Shown in pieces: positions 9,685-17,186 of a stretch of 64,000 nucleotides of DNA. The notes beneath the pieces were generated by a model that saw only the letters and a list, made by a program, of their open reading frames with translations, did not search any database and had not been told where the DNA came from. Each line of letters opens with the position of its first letter. Within the stretch, counting starts at the first letter, position 1. Made by a program: the position numbers and the translations under genes. The DNA is from JAKEFM01 sp035695825 (lineage in GTDB: Bacteria; Planctomycetota; UBA1135; JAKEFM01), in NCBI GenBank assembly GCA_035695825.1, contig DASRRH010000024.1, forward strand, positions 17,869-81,868, read 5' to 3'.

Positions 9685-10392
9685 CTGCCGTTCAACCGAA
9701 TCCTCCTCAAGCTGAGCGGCGAGGCCTTCGGCGGGCCCGCCGGCCGCGGGCTCGACGTCGAGGCGATCGAGCGGATCGCGCGCGAGGTGAAGGGGGTCGC
9801 CGACCTCGGCGTCGAGGTCGCGGTCGTCGTCGGGGGGGGGAACATGCTCCGGGGAGCGGAGCTCGAGGCGCGCGGGATGGGGCGCGCGGGGGCGGACACG
9901 ATGGGGATGCTCGCGACGGCGGTGAACGCCCTCGCCTTCCAGGACGCCCTCGAGCGGCGCGGGCGCGAGACGCGCGTCCTGACGGCAATCGAGATGCGGA
10001 CGGTCGCCGAGCCCTACATCCGGCGGAGGGCCCTCCGCCACCTCGAGAAAGGGAGGATCGTGATCCTCGCGGGAGGGACGGGAAACCCCTTCTTCACGAC
10101 GGACACGACGGCCGCGCTCCGCGGGGCGGAGCTCGAGGTCGACGCCCTCCTCAAGGCCACCCACGTCGACGGCGTCTACGCGGCCGACCCTCGGGTCGAC
10201 CCCAAGGCGGAGCGCTTCGATCGCCTCTCCTACCTCGACGTCCTCAACCGCCGCCTCAAGGTGATGGACGCGACCGCGATCACGCTCTGCATGGAGCACC
10301 GACTCCCGATCGTCGTCTTCGACCTCGGGGTCGACGGGAACATCGCCCGGGTCGTCAAGGGCCAGCCCGTGGGAACCCGGATCGAGCCGTAG
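9685..10392 (+). CDS. pyrH: Uridylate kinase, apparently starting at CTG
   Basis: Phosphorylates UMP to UDP with ATP; a hexameric amino-acid-kinase-family enzyme. The N-terminal sequence PFNRILLKLSGEAF matches the family start exactly, yet no ATG, GTG or TTG lies in frame before it. The only plausible initiator is CTG at 9685, with GGAGGG about nine bases upstream. The next standard initiator (GTG 9787) would remove the nucleotide-binding LSGEA loop. The total is then 235 residues, normal length. VVVGGGNMLRG, GTGNPFFTTDTTAALR and MDATAI motifs are intact. It lies between tsf and frr as in most bacteria. Confidence 0.93.
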   Translation: MPFNRILLKLSGEAFGGPAGRGLDVEAIERIAREVKGVADLGVEVAVVVGGGNMLRGAELEARGMGRAGADTMGMLATAVNALAFQDALERRGRETRVLTAIEMRTVAEPYIRRRALRHLEKGRIVILAGGTGNPFFTTDTTAALRGAELEVDALLKATHVDGVYAADPRVDPKAERFDRLSYLDVLNRRLKVMDATAITLCMEHRLPIVVFDLGVDGNIARVVKGQPVGTRIEP

Positions 10393-10403
10393 GGGAGGTG
10401 ACC

Positions 10404-10970
10404 GTGGAGAACCCGCGCGAAGAGATCTACCTCGAGACCGCCGAGCGGATGGAGAAGGCCGTCGAGATCCTCGCGGGAGACCTCCGCGGGATCCGCACGG
10501 GCCGGGCCTCCCCAGCCCTCGTCGAGGGGATCCGCGTCGACTACTACGGCGCCCCGACCCCGCTCCACCAGATCGCGAGTGTCTCGATCCCCGAGCCGCG
10601 CCTGATCGTCATCAAACCCTACGACCCCAGCGCCTTGAAGGAGATCGAGAAGTCGATCCTGAAGAGCGAGCTCGGGGTCACCCCTGCGAACGACGGCAAG
10701 CTCCTCCGGCTCGCCCTCCCCCCCCTCTCCGAGGAGCAGAGGAAGAAGCTCGCCGCCCGGTGCAAGGAGATCGCCGAGCAGGTGCGGGTCTCGCTCCGCA
10801 ACGTCCGGCGCGAGGGCTTGAAGCGCGTCGACGCCGCGGAGAAGGATCGCGCCCTCACGGAGGACGATGCGAAGGGCCTGCGGGACGAGATCCAGGAGCT
10901 GATCAAGGAGCACGAGGCGAAGGTCGAGGAGGTCCTCTCCCGGAAGACCAAGGAGATCCTCGAGGTCTAG
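10404..10970 (+). CDS. frr: Ribosome recycling factor
   Basis: Splits post-termination ribosomes with EF-G. 188 residues, full length. Typical segments are LRGIRTGRASPALVEGIRVDYYG, PLHQIASVSIPEPRLIVIKPYD and ARCKEIAEQVRVSLRNVRRE. Two GTG codons are close together; 10404 was preferred over 10398 because the ribosome-binding site GGGGAGG overlaps the first. Last gene of the rpsB cluster; the usual next genes (uppS, cdsA) are missing because the tRNA-Lys and integrated element follow. Confidence 0.95.
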   Translation: MENPREEIYLETAERMEKAVEILAGDLRGIRTGRASPALVEGIRVDYYGAPTPLHQIASVSIPEPRLIVIKPYDPSALKEIEKSILKSELGVTPANDGKLLRLALPPLSEEQRKKLAARCKEIAEQVRVSLRNVRREGLKRVDAAEKDRALTEDDAKGLRDEIQELIKEHEAKVEEVLSRKTKEILEV

Positions 10971-10982
10971 GCCCCGCCGCGG

Positions 10983-11011
10983 TTCGAGGAGGGCTCGCCC
11001 GGCGCTATCCT
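10983..11011 (+). promoter_or_regulatory. Promoter of the interrupted tRNA-Lys
   Basis: TTCGAG (10983-10988), 17-base spacer, TATCCT (11006-11011), 17 bases before the tRNA start. The spacing fits a stable-RNA promoter; the -35 box is weak. Confidence 0.5.
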
Positions 11012-11028
11012 CGAGGGCGTCCCGGCAC

Positions 11029-11068
11029 GGGGGCGTAGCTCAGCTGGGAGAGCAACGGATTTTTAATC
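11029..11068 (+). pseudogene. 5' half of host tRNA-Lys(TTT), interrupted by element
   Basis: Acceptor strand GGGGGCG (11029-11035), D arm GCTC...GAGC, then ACGGA and the loop TTTTTAA with anticodon TTT. The sequence then leaves tRNA structure. The missing 3' half is at 26944-26976: joining the two across the shared core gives a full cloverleaf, with the acceptor strands GGGGGCG and CGCCCCC pairing perfectly. A purine-purine mismatch at 27/43 remains. Neither element junction rebuilds the missing half, so the host gene is broken while the element is integrated. Confidence 0.88.
11055..11068 (+). repeat. Left attachment core (attL)
   Basis: ACGGATTTTTAATC, repeated exactly at 26930-26943. It covers the anticodon stem-loop of tRNA-Lys, a common target of tyrosine recombinases. 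It marks the left edge of the integrated element. Confidence 0.9.
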
Positions 11069-11143
11069 GCGCGCCGGCGGCGGCGAACCGGCGGAAGGGA
11101 GCGACGAACCCGCGACGGGAGGGGCGCCCCGGCGACCGGGGCC

Positions 11144-11168
11144 GGGGAGTTCCCGGGGAGTTACCGAG
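11144..11168 (+). repeat. Tandem repeat and left copy of GAGTTACCGAG
   Basis: GGGGAGTTCCC (11144-11154) and GGGGAGTTACC (11155-11165) are adjacent near-identical 11-mers. The second runs into GAGTTACCGAG (11158-11168). Exact copies of that 11-mer occur at 26894-26904 beside attR and, inverted, at 14713-14723. These may be arm-type binding sites for the integrase or sites for an element regulator. Confidence 0.55.
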
Positions 11169-11221
11169 GGTGAGGGCCCCGGTTTGCGGATTCCTAGGGC
11201 CGCGGCGGCCGGCCGGCGCGT

Positions 11222-11249
11222 TTGACGGGTATGGTATTATTCCTATGTC
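11222..11249 (+). promoter_or_regulatory. Candidate left-operon promoter of the element
   Basis: TTGACG (11222-11227), 16-base spacer, TATGTC (11244-11249), in an AT-rich patch of otherwise very GC-rich DNA. It would give a leader of about 180 bases before the first HTH gene. The region 11069-11436 holds this promoter, the repeats above and the hairpin below, with no convincing gene. Confidence 0.5.
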
Positions 11250-11387
11250 TAGGCGAGCCGGGATCGGCTCCGGCGCGCCGAGGACCGTCGGAACCCGAGA
11301 ACGGAGCAGCGACTCCGCGGGAAGGTCGAAATCAAGGGCAGTACCGGAGGCGGTAAGACCCCGGCCGATCAAGGGGCGCGTCGAGGG

Positions 11388-11435
11388 GAAGACCTAACGC
11401 GAAGAGCGGTGAGATTCCGCTCGCGCGAGGTCTTC
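11388..11435 (+). promoter_or_regulatory. Leader hairpin covering the ribosome-binding site of the first HTH gene
   Basis: GAAGACCT (11388-11395) pairs perfectly with AGGTCTTC (11428-11435). Inside, CGCG (11398-11401) can pair with 11424-11427 and AGCGG (11405-11409) with CCGCT (11417-11421), leaving the loop TGAGATT. This gives about 17 pairs with small bulges. The likely ribosome-binding site GAGG (11427-11430) lies in the closing stem, one base before the ATG at 11437 would clear the helix. It could act as a translational switch, or the DNA palindrome could be an operator. Confidence 0.55.
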
Positions 11436-11436
11436 G

Positions 11437-11697
11437 ATGATTCCTCGTACGTCCGCCCTCGACACCCCCCGCTGCGGGCGGGGGTACGTCGCCTCCGCGC
11501 CGTCCCGCGACCCCGAGTACCTCTCGCTCCGGGACGCCGCCGCCTTCCTCTCCGTCTCGCCGAGGCAGGTCCGCCACTGGCGCTCCCTCGGGTCCGGGCC
11601 CCCGGCGATCCGGCTGGGCCGCCACCTCCGGTTCTCGGTCTCGGACCTCCGCGCGTTCGCCGAGTCGCGCCGCGAGCCCGAGGGGAGGGGGCGATGA
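11437..11697 (+). CDS. Excisionase-like helix-turn-helix protein
   Basis: 86-residue protein with a MerR/HTH_17-type winged helix: LSLRDAAAFLSVSPRQVRHWRSLGSGPPAIRLGRHLRFSVSDLRAF (about residues 29-75). The pattern 'helix, turn, W-R, GxGP, R-L-G, R-x-S-V-x-D-L' is that of small excisionase and AlpA-like regulators of mobile elements. Its ATG lies at the foot of a strong hairpin. It overlaps the next HTH gene by four bases (ATGA). Likely role: controlling excision or early transcription; DNA target unknown. Confidence 0.75.
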   Translation: MIPRTSALDTPRCGRGYVASAPSRDPEYLSLRDAAAFLSVSPRQVRHWRSLGSGPPAIRLGRHLRFSVSDLRAFAESRREPEGRGR

Positions 11698-11954
11698 GCC
11701 GCCTCCTCACCGTCCGCCAGGTCGCCTCGCGGCTCGGCGTCCGCGCCCAGACCCTCGCGAACTGGCGCGGGCGCGGGATCGGGCCCCGCTACGTGAAGCT
11801 CAACTACTTCGTCCGCTACCCGGAGGACGAGGTCGAGGCGTTCGTCGCCGCGCGGGTCGCCCGGAAGGTGGACGACTACATCGGCGCTCCCGTCCCGCGC
11901 CCGGCCGGGTCCAGCGGCGCCGCTCCGGCCGCCGATGAGGGGAGGCAGCCGTGA
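11694..11954 (+). CDS. Second excisionase-like helix-turn-helix protein
   Basis: 86 residues; the N-terminal 60 form another HTH_17/MerR-like domain (LTVRQVASRLGVRAQTLANWRGRGIGPRYVKL... VRYPEDEVEAFVAA). The C-terminus is a short proline/alanine tail. It is coupled upstream to the first HTH gene (ATGA) and downstream to the primase gene (GTGA), so regulator and replication protein are made from one message. Two tandem HTH proteins of this kind could act as a pair on different operators. Confidence 0.72.
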   Translation: MSRLLTVRQVASRLGVRAQTLANWRGRGIGPRYVKLNYFVRYPEDEVEAFVAARVARKVDDYIGAPVPRPAGSSGAAPAADEGRQP

Positions 11955-14359
11955 GCGAGCCCGACCTCTCCCTCCCGAGCCCGGACCCCGCGGCGGCGGT
12001 CGAGTTCCTCCGGATCCTCCACCCGGGGAGGGCGAGGACCGTGCACCACCGGGAGGTCGGCGGCCGATGGGTCGCGAAGACCTTTCGCCCCGGCGAGGAG
12101 GCCGCGCTCCTCGACTGGCTCCGCGCGAGGGGGCAGTCGGGCAACTTCTACTTCTCCGTGAACGTCGCCGGCGTCTTCGACGCGAAGCCCTCGGACGCCG
12201 ACGTGACGGCGGTCGTCTACCTCCACGTAGACGTGGACTCCCGCGGCGGCGACCCGGCCGAGCGCGAGACGATCCTCGCCCGGATCCGTGCCTGCTCCCC
12301 GCCCCCGACGGCGATCGTGGACTCGGGCGGCGGGTACTGGGGGTTCTGGAAGCTGCGCGAGGCGGCGTCGCGCGGGGCTGACGAGGAGGTGTGGGGGCGG
12401 ACGGTCGCCGCCGTCAAGAGCCGCAACCGCGCCCTGGCCCTCGCCCTCGGCGGCGACCACTGCCACGACCTCTCCCGGGTCGCCCGCCTCCCGGGAACCG
12501 TGAACCGCCCCGACGAGAAGAAGCGCGCGCGGGGCCGGGTCGACGCCCTCGCCCGCCTGGTCGAGCACCACCCCGACCGCGAGTACGGGCTGTCGCAGTT
12601 CGAGCCGGCGCCCGAGGGGGGCGGCGCCGCGGGGGGCGCGGAGGCGGCGGGGCGCGAGGCCTCGGTCGAGTTGGTCGACTCGCCGCCGCGCCGCGAGTCG
12701 CTCGACGGTCTCCCGATCCCCGACCGCGCGAGGAAGGTCATCGAGCAGGGGCGCGACCCCGACGACCCGGGACGGTTTTGCCGGCGCAAGAGCGGGGAGC
12801 GAGGGTGCCCGCCTGGCTGCGACCACGACCACGACCCCTCCCGCGCGGCGCTGTCGGCCGCCGTCGCCCTGGCCGAGGCGCGCCTGACCGACGTGGAGAT
12901 CCAGGGGGTCTTGACCGACGAGCGGTGGGGAGTCTCCCGCGCGAGGGCGGGGAGCGACCGGCGTGAGCTCGCGAGGACGATCGCCGAGGCCAGGAGGATC
13001 GCGGAGGAGCGGCGCGCCGAGACCTCGCCCGACGGGTGGGTGCGGCGCCTCAACGCCGAGCACGCCACCGCGTACGTGGGCAACAAGCTCCGCGTCCTCC
13101 GCACCCGCGAGGAGCCGGTCCCCGGGGGGAAGATCCGCGCCGAGAAGACGATCTTCATCGCGCGGGAGGACTTCGCGGCGAAGCTCGCCAACAAGCGGGT
13201 CCGCGCCGGGGGGAAGAACGGGAGCGACCTCGTCCCCGTCGGGAGGTGGTGGCTCGACCACCCCGCCCGGCGGGACTACGAGGGCGTCGTCTTCGCCCCC
13301 GGGCGGGAGGAGCCGGGCTACTTCAACCTCTGGCGCGGCTTCCCCCACGGGAGGAAGGAGGGAGACGCGAGCCGGTGGGAGGAGTTCGTCCTCCGCCGCG
13401 TCGCCGCCGGGGACGCGCGGGTCGCCGCGTACGTCCACGACTGGACCGCCGCCATGCTCCAGCGCCCGGGCGAGCCGGGGAAGACCGCGCTCGTACTCCG
13501 GAGCGGGCTCACCGGCACGGGGAAGAGCGCCTTCGCCGACCTGGTCGGCCTGCTCCTCGGGCACAACTACTTCGTGGCCTCCCAGCGGGCCCACCTGACG
13601 GGGCGGTTCTCCGGGCACCTCGCGACGACCGTCCTGATGCACGTGTGCGAGGCGATCCTCCGCGACGAGACGGAGGCGAAGATGACTCTCAAGGCCCTCC
13701 TGACCGAGACGACGCGGGTGGCGGAGCACAAGGGGCTCGACGCCTTCGGCGTGTCGAACTGCCTGCACCTGATCGTCACGTCCAACGAGGAGTGGGTCGT
13801 CAACCTCGACGAGGACGACCGGCGGTTCTGCGTCATCGAGGTCCTCGGGGAGAAGATGCCGAAGGCGGAGGAGTACGACCCTCTGCGCCGGTGGGTCGAG
13901 GAGGAGGGCGGATCGGGCGTCGTCCTCGACTGGTACCTGAGGCGCGACGTCTTGAAGTTCGACCCATTCCGCGACCGGCCGAAGACGAAGGCGTACGACG
14001 CCCAGAAGGAGGCGTCGCGCGAGAACCCGTGGCGCGACGCGCTCTCCGAGGCGTTCCGGTCCGACGGCGGGGCGATCGTCGCCGCCGAGGACGTGTGGCG
14101 ATTCCTCGGCGTCGAGAAGAAGGACCGCGACCCCCAGAAGGGGCGCCGCCTGACGGCCGACATGAAGTCGCTCGGGTACGAGCGCGCCGAGCGCCGCCTG
14201 GAGAAGGGCGGCGACCAGGTGAAGGCGTTCGTGAGGGTCGGCCCGGACGGGAAGACCCCCGCGCTGTTCGTGGCCGCCGTCGCCTCCCGCCCGGGAGAGA
14301 GGGAGCGGTTCGAGATGCGGCGGACTGATTGGCGGCCGGACGCCGACCCGGCCTTCTGA
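11951..14359 (+). CDS. Primase-helicase replication protein (AEP primase plus DUF5906-type ATPase)
   Basis: 802 residues. The N-terminal part matches archaeo-eukaryotic-type primases of mobile elements: a DxD motif in YLHVDVDSRGG (near residue 94), DSGGGYWGFWKL, and DLSRVARLPGTVNRP (near 172). A Cys/His-rich segment (about 275-298) may bind zinc. The C-terminal half is a phage/plasmid superfamily-3-like helicase with Walker A GLTGTGKSAF (about 518-527), the SNCLHLIVTSNEEWV segment and DEDDRRF as sensor. It probably primes and unwinds element DNA at a nearby origin; four iterons lie just downstream. The start is a GTG overlapping the previous stop. The GC content equals its neighbours. Confidence 0.83.
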   Translation: MSEPDLSLPSPDPAAAVEFLRILHPGRARTVHHREVGGRWVAKTFRPGEEAALLDWLRARGQSGNFYFSVNVAGVFDAKPSDADVTAVVYLHVDVDSRGGDPAERETILARIRACSPPPTAIVDSGGGYWGFWKLREAASRGADEEVWGRTVAAVKSRNRALALALGGDHCHDLSRVARLPGTVNRPDEKKRARGRVDALARLVEHHPDREYGLSQFEPAPEGGGAAGGAEAAGREASVELVDSPPRRESLDGLPIPDRARKVIEQGRDPDDPGRFCRRKSGERGCPPGCDHDHDPSRAALSAAVALAEARLTDVEIQGVLTDERWGVSRARAGSDRRELARTIAEARRIAEERRAETSPDGWVRRLNAEHATAYVGNKLRVLRTREEPVPGGKIRAEKTIFIAREDFAAKLANKRVRAGGKNGSDLVPVGRWWLDHPARRDYEGVVFAPGREEPGYFNLWRGFPHGRKEGDASRWEEFVLRRVAAGDARVAAYVHDWTAAMLQRPGEPGKTALVLRSGLTGTGKSAFADLVGLLLGHNYFVASQRAHLTGRFSGHLATTVLMHVCEAILRDETEAKMTLKALLTETTRVAEHKGLDAFGVSNCLHLIVTSNEEWVVNLDEDDRRFCVIEVLGEKMPKAEEYDPLRRWVEEEGGSGVVLDWYLRRDVLKFDPFRDRPKTKAYDAQKEASRENPWRDALSEAFRSDGGAIVAAEDVWRFLGVEKKDRDPQKGRRLTADMKSLGYERAERRLEKGGDQVKAFVRVGPDGKTPALFVAAVASRPGERERFEMRRTDWRPDADPAF

Positions 14360-14467
14360 GAGGGGGCGGGGGCCGCCGACCCCCGTCGACCCCGTTGACG
14401 GCGGGGGTCGCGCTACCGCCGGCCCGGGACAGATCCCCCGTCCGTCCCGACGATCTCATTCTCTATA

Positions 14468-14503
14468 GGGGTCAAGGGGGTCAAAAGGGTCGGAGGGGTC
14501 GGC
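14468..14503 (+). repeat. Four tandem 9-bp iterons
   Basis: GGGGTCAAG, GGGGTCAAA, AGGGTCGGA and GGGGTCGGC follow each other without gaps (14468, 14477, 14486, 14495). They share GGGTC plus a purine-rich end. The position just after the primase-helicase gene suggests initiator binding sites. Confidence 0.6.
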
Positions 14504-14712
14504 CTCTATTCGGGAGAGCCGTGACCCCCGTGCGCCGACCCCCGCGCCGATCGGTCCCGGGGAAAGGGGGTCAACCGGGGGAGCCCGGCGCCCTCGATAC
14601 CCGCCCCCCGCGCGCCGGGCGAAGTCAGTAGATCCCCGCCCCGCGGTCCGCCGGCCCTCTCCCCGTCGCCCGGGGACCGACGGTCCGTCGCTCCTCCCCG
14701 GGGAAGTCAGCT

Positions 14713-14723
14713 CTCGGTAACTC
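14713..14723 (-). repeat. Inverted internal copy of GAGTTACCGAG
   Basis: CTCGGTAACTC on the plus strand, the exact reverse complement of the 11-mer found near both ends of the element. It lies in the putative origin region. Confidence 0.6.
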
Positions 14724-14938
14724 CGCGGGGACGGCCGCGCCGCCCCGCCGAGTCGGTCACCGACCGCGGGCCGAGGGTCCCCATCGAGAACGGGACGGCC
14801 CGGACGCCGCGCCGCCCCGCCGGCGCCCCGCTGAGCGCGCCTGGCGGCGCCAGGCGAGGCCGCGGCGGGCGCCCTCGACCGACGGAAGTGCCTTCGTCGA
14901 GCGCAGTTCTGTCCGACCCCTGGGGTACGATTGTCTAC

Positions 14939-15172
14939 GTGCGACGAACCCGCCCCTACCGCCGCGTGACCCCCGACGCCGTCGCGCGGTTCCTTGCCGC
15001 CGTCCGCCGCGGACTCACGCCCCGCGCCGCCGCGGTCCACGCCCGCGGGCTCGCGCCCGCTGCCGCGCCGCCGGGGGTCGTCAACGCCTTCAAGGCCCTG
15101 CGCGGCCGCGACCCCGTCTTCCGGGCGGCGTGGCGCGCGGTGGCCGCGCTGCCCCCGGGGAGGGCCCGGTGA
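14939..15172 (+). CDS. Small basic protein of the element, HTH-like
   Basis: 77 residues from GTG 14939 (a GTG at 14888 would add 17 residues). It is basic, with a helical pattern (DAVARFLAAVRRGLTPRAAAVHA... FKALRGRDPVFRAAWRAVAAL) that recalls the DNA-binding part of phage small terminase or transposase HTH proteins. A TACGAT box at 14926-14931 ends about eight bases before the GTG and there is no ribosome-binding site, so the message may be leaderless. It is the first gene of a tight run to 17816, coupled to the next by GTGA. Function not recognised. Confidence 0.5.
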   Translation: MRRTRPYRRVTPDAVARFLAAVRRGLTPRAAAVHARGLAPAAAPPGVVNAFKALRGRDPVFRAAWRAVAALPPGRAR

Positions 15173-15588
15173 CCGAGACCGACCGAGTCCTCGACGACGC
15201 GCGGAGCGTCGTCTACCGCGGGACGCCGCCCGCCTACCTCAAGAGCGACTACGAGGACGCCGCCGAGGCGCTGTGCGGCGGCGACGCCGTCGCCTTCGCG
15301 AAGGGGCTCTGCGAGAGGGGCTCCGACGTGGAGACCCTGATCGCCGCGTCCGTCGCGGCCGAGGCGGCCGACCGCGCGATGCGGCACGAGGCGTACGCGA
15401 AGGCCGTCGCGGACCTCGCCCGCGGGGAGACGTCCGCTCTCTCCCGCGCGTGGGAGGCGATCGCCGGGGGCGCCGCGGGGGCGTTCCCCGGGGAGACGCA
15501 GGCGGGCGCGGTCGCCAAGTTCCTGCGCACCCCCGCCGGCGCCGTCGCCTACGCCGAGTACTGCAAGGCCCACGACTCGCTCGCCTAG
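15169..15588 (+). CDS. Hypothetical element protein
   Basis: 139 residues from a GTG overlapping the previous stop. Alanine-rich and acidic, mostly helical, with no motif I can name (VYRGTPPAYLKSDYEDAAEAL... TPAGAVAYAEYCKAHDSLA). The C-terminal 'FLRTPAGAVAYAEYCKA' resembles the short repeat seen in other proteins of this run ('DPTLNALYSAADMA'), a pattern found in phage accessory proteins. Function unknown. Confidence 0.5.
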   Translation: MTETDRVLDDARSVVYRGTPPAYLKSDYEDAAEALCGGDAVAFAKGLCERGSDVETLIAASVAAEAADRAMRHEAYAKAVADLARGETSALSRAWEAIAGGAAGAFPGETQAGAVAKFLRTPAGAVAYAEYCKAHDSLA

Positions 15589-15604
15589 CCGAAGGAGAAC
15601 GACG

Positions 15605-16081
15605 ATGACCGCCGCCACCGCACGACGCGACGAGGTCGCCGCCGACCTCGCGCAGACGAAGCAGAGGCACGCCGCCGCGTCCGCGGCCCTCGGGCGCGCG
15701 GTCGCGGAGGGCCGCGACGCCGCGGGGCTGAGGGCGGAGGCCCACGACCTCCAGGTGAGGATCGAGGACCTGGAGGCCGCCCTCCCCGCGACCGAGGACC
15801 TCATCCGCGAGGAGGAGGCGCGCGCGGAGGCCGAGCGCCTCGCGGCGGCCGCCGCCGCCCGGGAGGAGCGCCGGAAGCGGCGCGAGGCCGCGGCGAGGAG
15901 GTTCGACGCCGCGATCGCCGCCGCCGGCGCCGCGTTCGACGAGTGGTTCGCCGCGTCCCCGGAGGGACACTGGAAGATCGCGCTGCGCAACGCCGTGCCC
16001 TACGGCCTGGTCAGAGCGCTCGACGCCAGCATCCTCTCGAGGAACGAGGCGCCCCTCGCCGCCTGCGAGAGGAAGGAGTAG
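15605..16081 (+). CDS. Coiled-coil element protein
   Basis: 158 residues; residues 5-105 are charged heptad-like sequence typical of a coiled coil, followed by a compact end (FDEWFAASPEGHWKIALRNAVPYGLVRALDASI). AAGGAG lies well placed before the ATG at 15605. It sits between two other unassigned genes, in the position where phages keep virion or scaffold-like proteins, but nothing in it proves such a role. Confidence 0.55.
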   Translation: MTAATARRDEVAADLAQTKQRHAAASAALGRAVAEGRDAAGLRAEAHDLQVRIEDLEAALPATEDLIREEEARAEAERLAAAAAAREERRKRREAAARRFDAAIAAAGAAFDEWFAASPEGHWKIALRNAVPYGLVRALDASILSRNEAPLAACERKE

Positions 16082-16085
16082 CGCC

Positions 16086-16550
16086 GTGACGATCTGGACC
16101 GAGCTGTCCTCCATGTCCTTGGGGGAGCTCCGCGCCGAGATGGCGAAGGCCGCCCCCGCGGCCGCGCTCCGCTTCTGGAAGAACGGCGGCGAGCCCGCCC
16201 TCGACGCGCAGGCGTACGAGGACGCGATGGACGACCTCGCCCGCTCCGAGGCCCGCCCGGGCGAGACGTTCGAGAAGGCCCTCGCCCGCCTCGCCGACGA
16301 GCGCGACCCGACCCTCAACGCCCTCTACTCCGCCGCCGACATGGCCCGCGCCCTCGCCGAGAAGCGGGCGGCCGACGGGCGCCGCGACGAGGCGACCGAC
16401 GACGCCGAGCGGAAGCGTCGGATCGCCGACAAGATGGACGCGCTCGCCGAGGCGGGCCGGAAGGAGGGCGAGTCGAGGGAGAAGGCGTACGCCCGCCTCC
16501 TCCGCGAGAGCGAGGACATGAAGGCCCTCGCCGATGCGCACGAACTCTGA
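16086..16550 (+). CDS. Helical element protein with repeated GE-EKA-ARL motif
   Basis: 154 residues from GTG 16086, five bases after the previous stop. Two related segments, PGETFEKALARLADERDP (about 57-75) and EGESREKAYARLLRESED (about 130-148), share G-E-x-x-E-K-A-x-A-R-L. I recognise this kind of repeat from uncharacterised phage proteins. All-helical and highly charged; function unknown. Confidence 0.55.
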   Translation: MTIWTELSSMSLGELRAEMAKAAPAAALRFWKNGGEPALDAQAYEDAMDDLARSEARPGETFEKALARLADERDPTLNALYSAADMARALAEKRAADGRRDEATDDAERKRRIADKMDALAEAGRKEGESREKAYARLLRESEDMKALADAHEL

Positions 16551-16649
16551 CCGATCTCTTCGGGCCCCCGAGTGGGGGTTCTCCTTCCCCCGACCGAGCG
16601 CGTCTCTCCGGGCCCAAACCCGGAGAGGCGCCCCCGGCGGGCCCCGCCC

Positions 16650-17186
16650 GTGACCGGCCGCGACGTCTGCCCGCTCGACCCCGACGACAGGAAGCGCCGG
16701 TTCCTCGACGCCCTCGCCGAGCGCGGGGTCGTCCAGGTGGCGGCGGCGCTCGCCTCGCCCGGGGTCGAGAGCCCGCGCGCCGCCCGGTCGTTCTTCTACC
16801 GGGAGCGGAAGGTCGACTCGGTCTTCCGCAACGCGTGGCAGGAGAGCCTCAAGGTCTTCTGCGGCCGCCTGGAGTCGGAGATCGTCCGCCGCGCGGTCGA
16901 CGGGTGGACGGAGGAGCGGGTGTCCACCGACGCCATGGGCGGCGTCATCCGCCGCGACCTCGTGACGCGGTACGACTCCCACCTCCTCGCGCTCCTCGCC
17001 CGCCGCTGGATGCCGGAGTACGGGGAGCGGGTCGAGGTGACCGACGCGACGCCGCGGGAGAGGAGGTTCCCTGAGCTTCCAGGCATGAAAGCCGAGGAGC
17101 TCCGAGCCCTCGTCGCCTCCGTCGAGGCCGCCGCCGCCGCGAGGCGGGTCGACCCCGCGGACGACGGCGCCCCGGGGACGGCGTGA
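16650..17186 (+). CDS. Terminase small-subunit-like DNA-binding protein
   Basis: 178 residues from GTG 16650 (the frame is open from 16572). The layout matches small terminase subunits: an N-terminal helix-turn-helix (RRFLDALAERGVVQVAAALAS... AARSFFYRERKVDSVFRNAWQESL), then RRAVDGWTEERVS, a strand (GGVIRRDLVTRYDSHLLALLARRWMPEYGERVEV). In phages this protein recognises DNA for packaging with the large subunit. No large subunit, portal or capsid gene is present, as in phage satellites that redirect a helper's packaging. Family identification is by pattern and moderately sure. Confidence 0.62.
   Translation: MTGRDVCPLDPDDRKRRFLDALAERGVVQVAAALASPGVESPRAARSFFYRERKVDSVFRNAWQESLKVFCGRLESEIVRRAVDGWTEERVSTDAMGGVIRRDLVTRYDSHLLALLARRWMPEYGERVEVTDATPRERRFPELPGMKAEELRALVASVEAAAAARRVDPADDGAPGTA

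Larger units (their letters stand above)
14360..14938. other. Gene-free region, candidate replication origin
   Basis: 580 bases without a credible gene after the primase-helicase. It is rich in GGGGTC/GACCCC words on both strands, includes the four tandem 9-mers at 14468-14503, an AT-containing patch just before them (CATTCTCTATAG), an inverted copy of GAGTTACCGAG (14713-14723) and two GGGSGAAGTCAG words near 14614 and 14699. The mix of iterons, AT patch and regulator-like sites beside the replication gene is what a plasmid or satellite origin looks like; function is inferred. Confidence 0.5.

Noticed and set aside
11170..11397. 75-codon open frame in the left element leader
   Set aside because: No ribosome-binding site, overlaps the candidate promoter and leader hairpin, and the sequence resembles nothing.
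14360..14938. Possible CRISPR-like repeats
   Set aside because: The repeats are gapless 9-mers without unique spacers, so they fit iterons rather than a CRISPR array. No cas gene is present.
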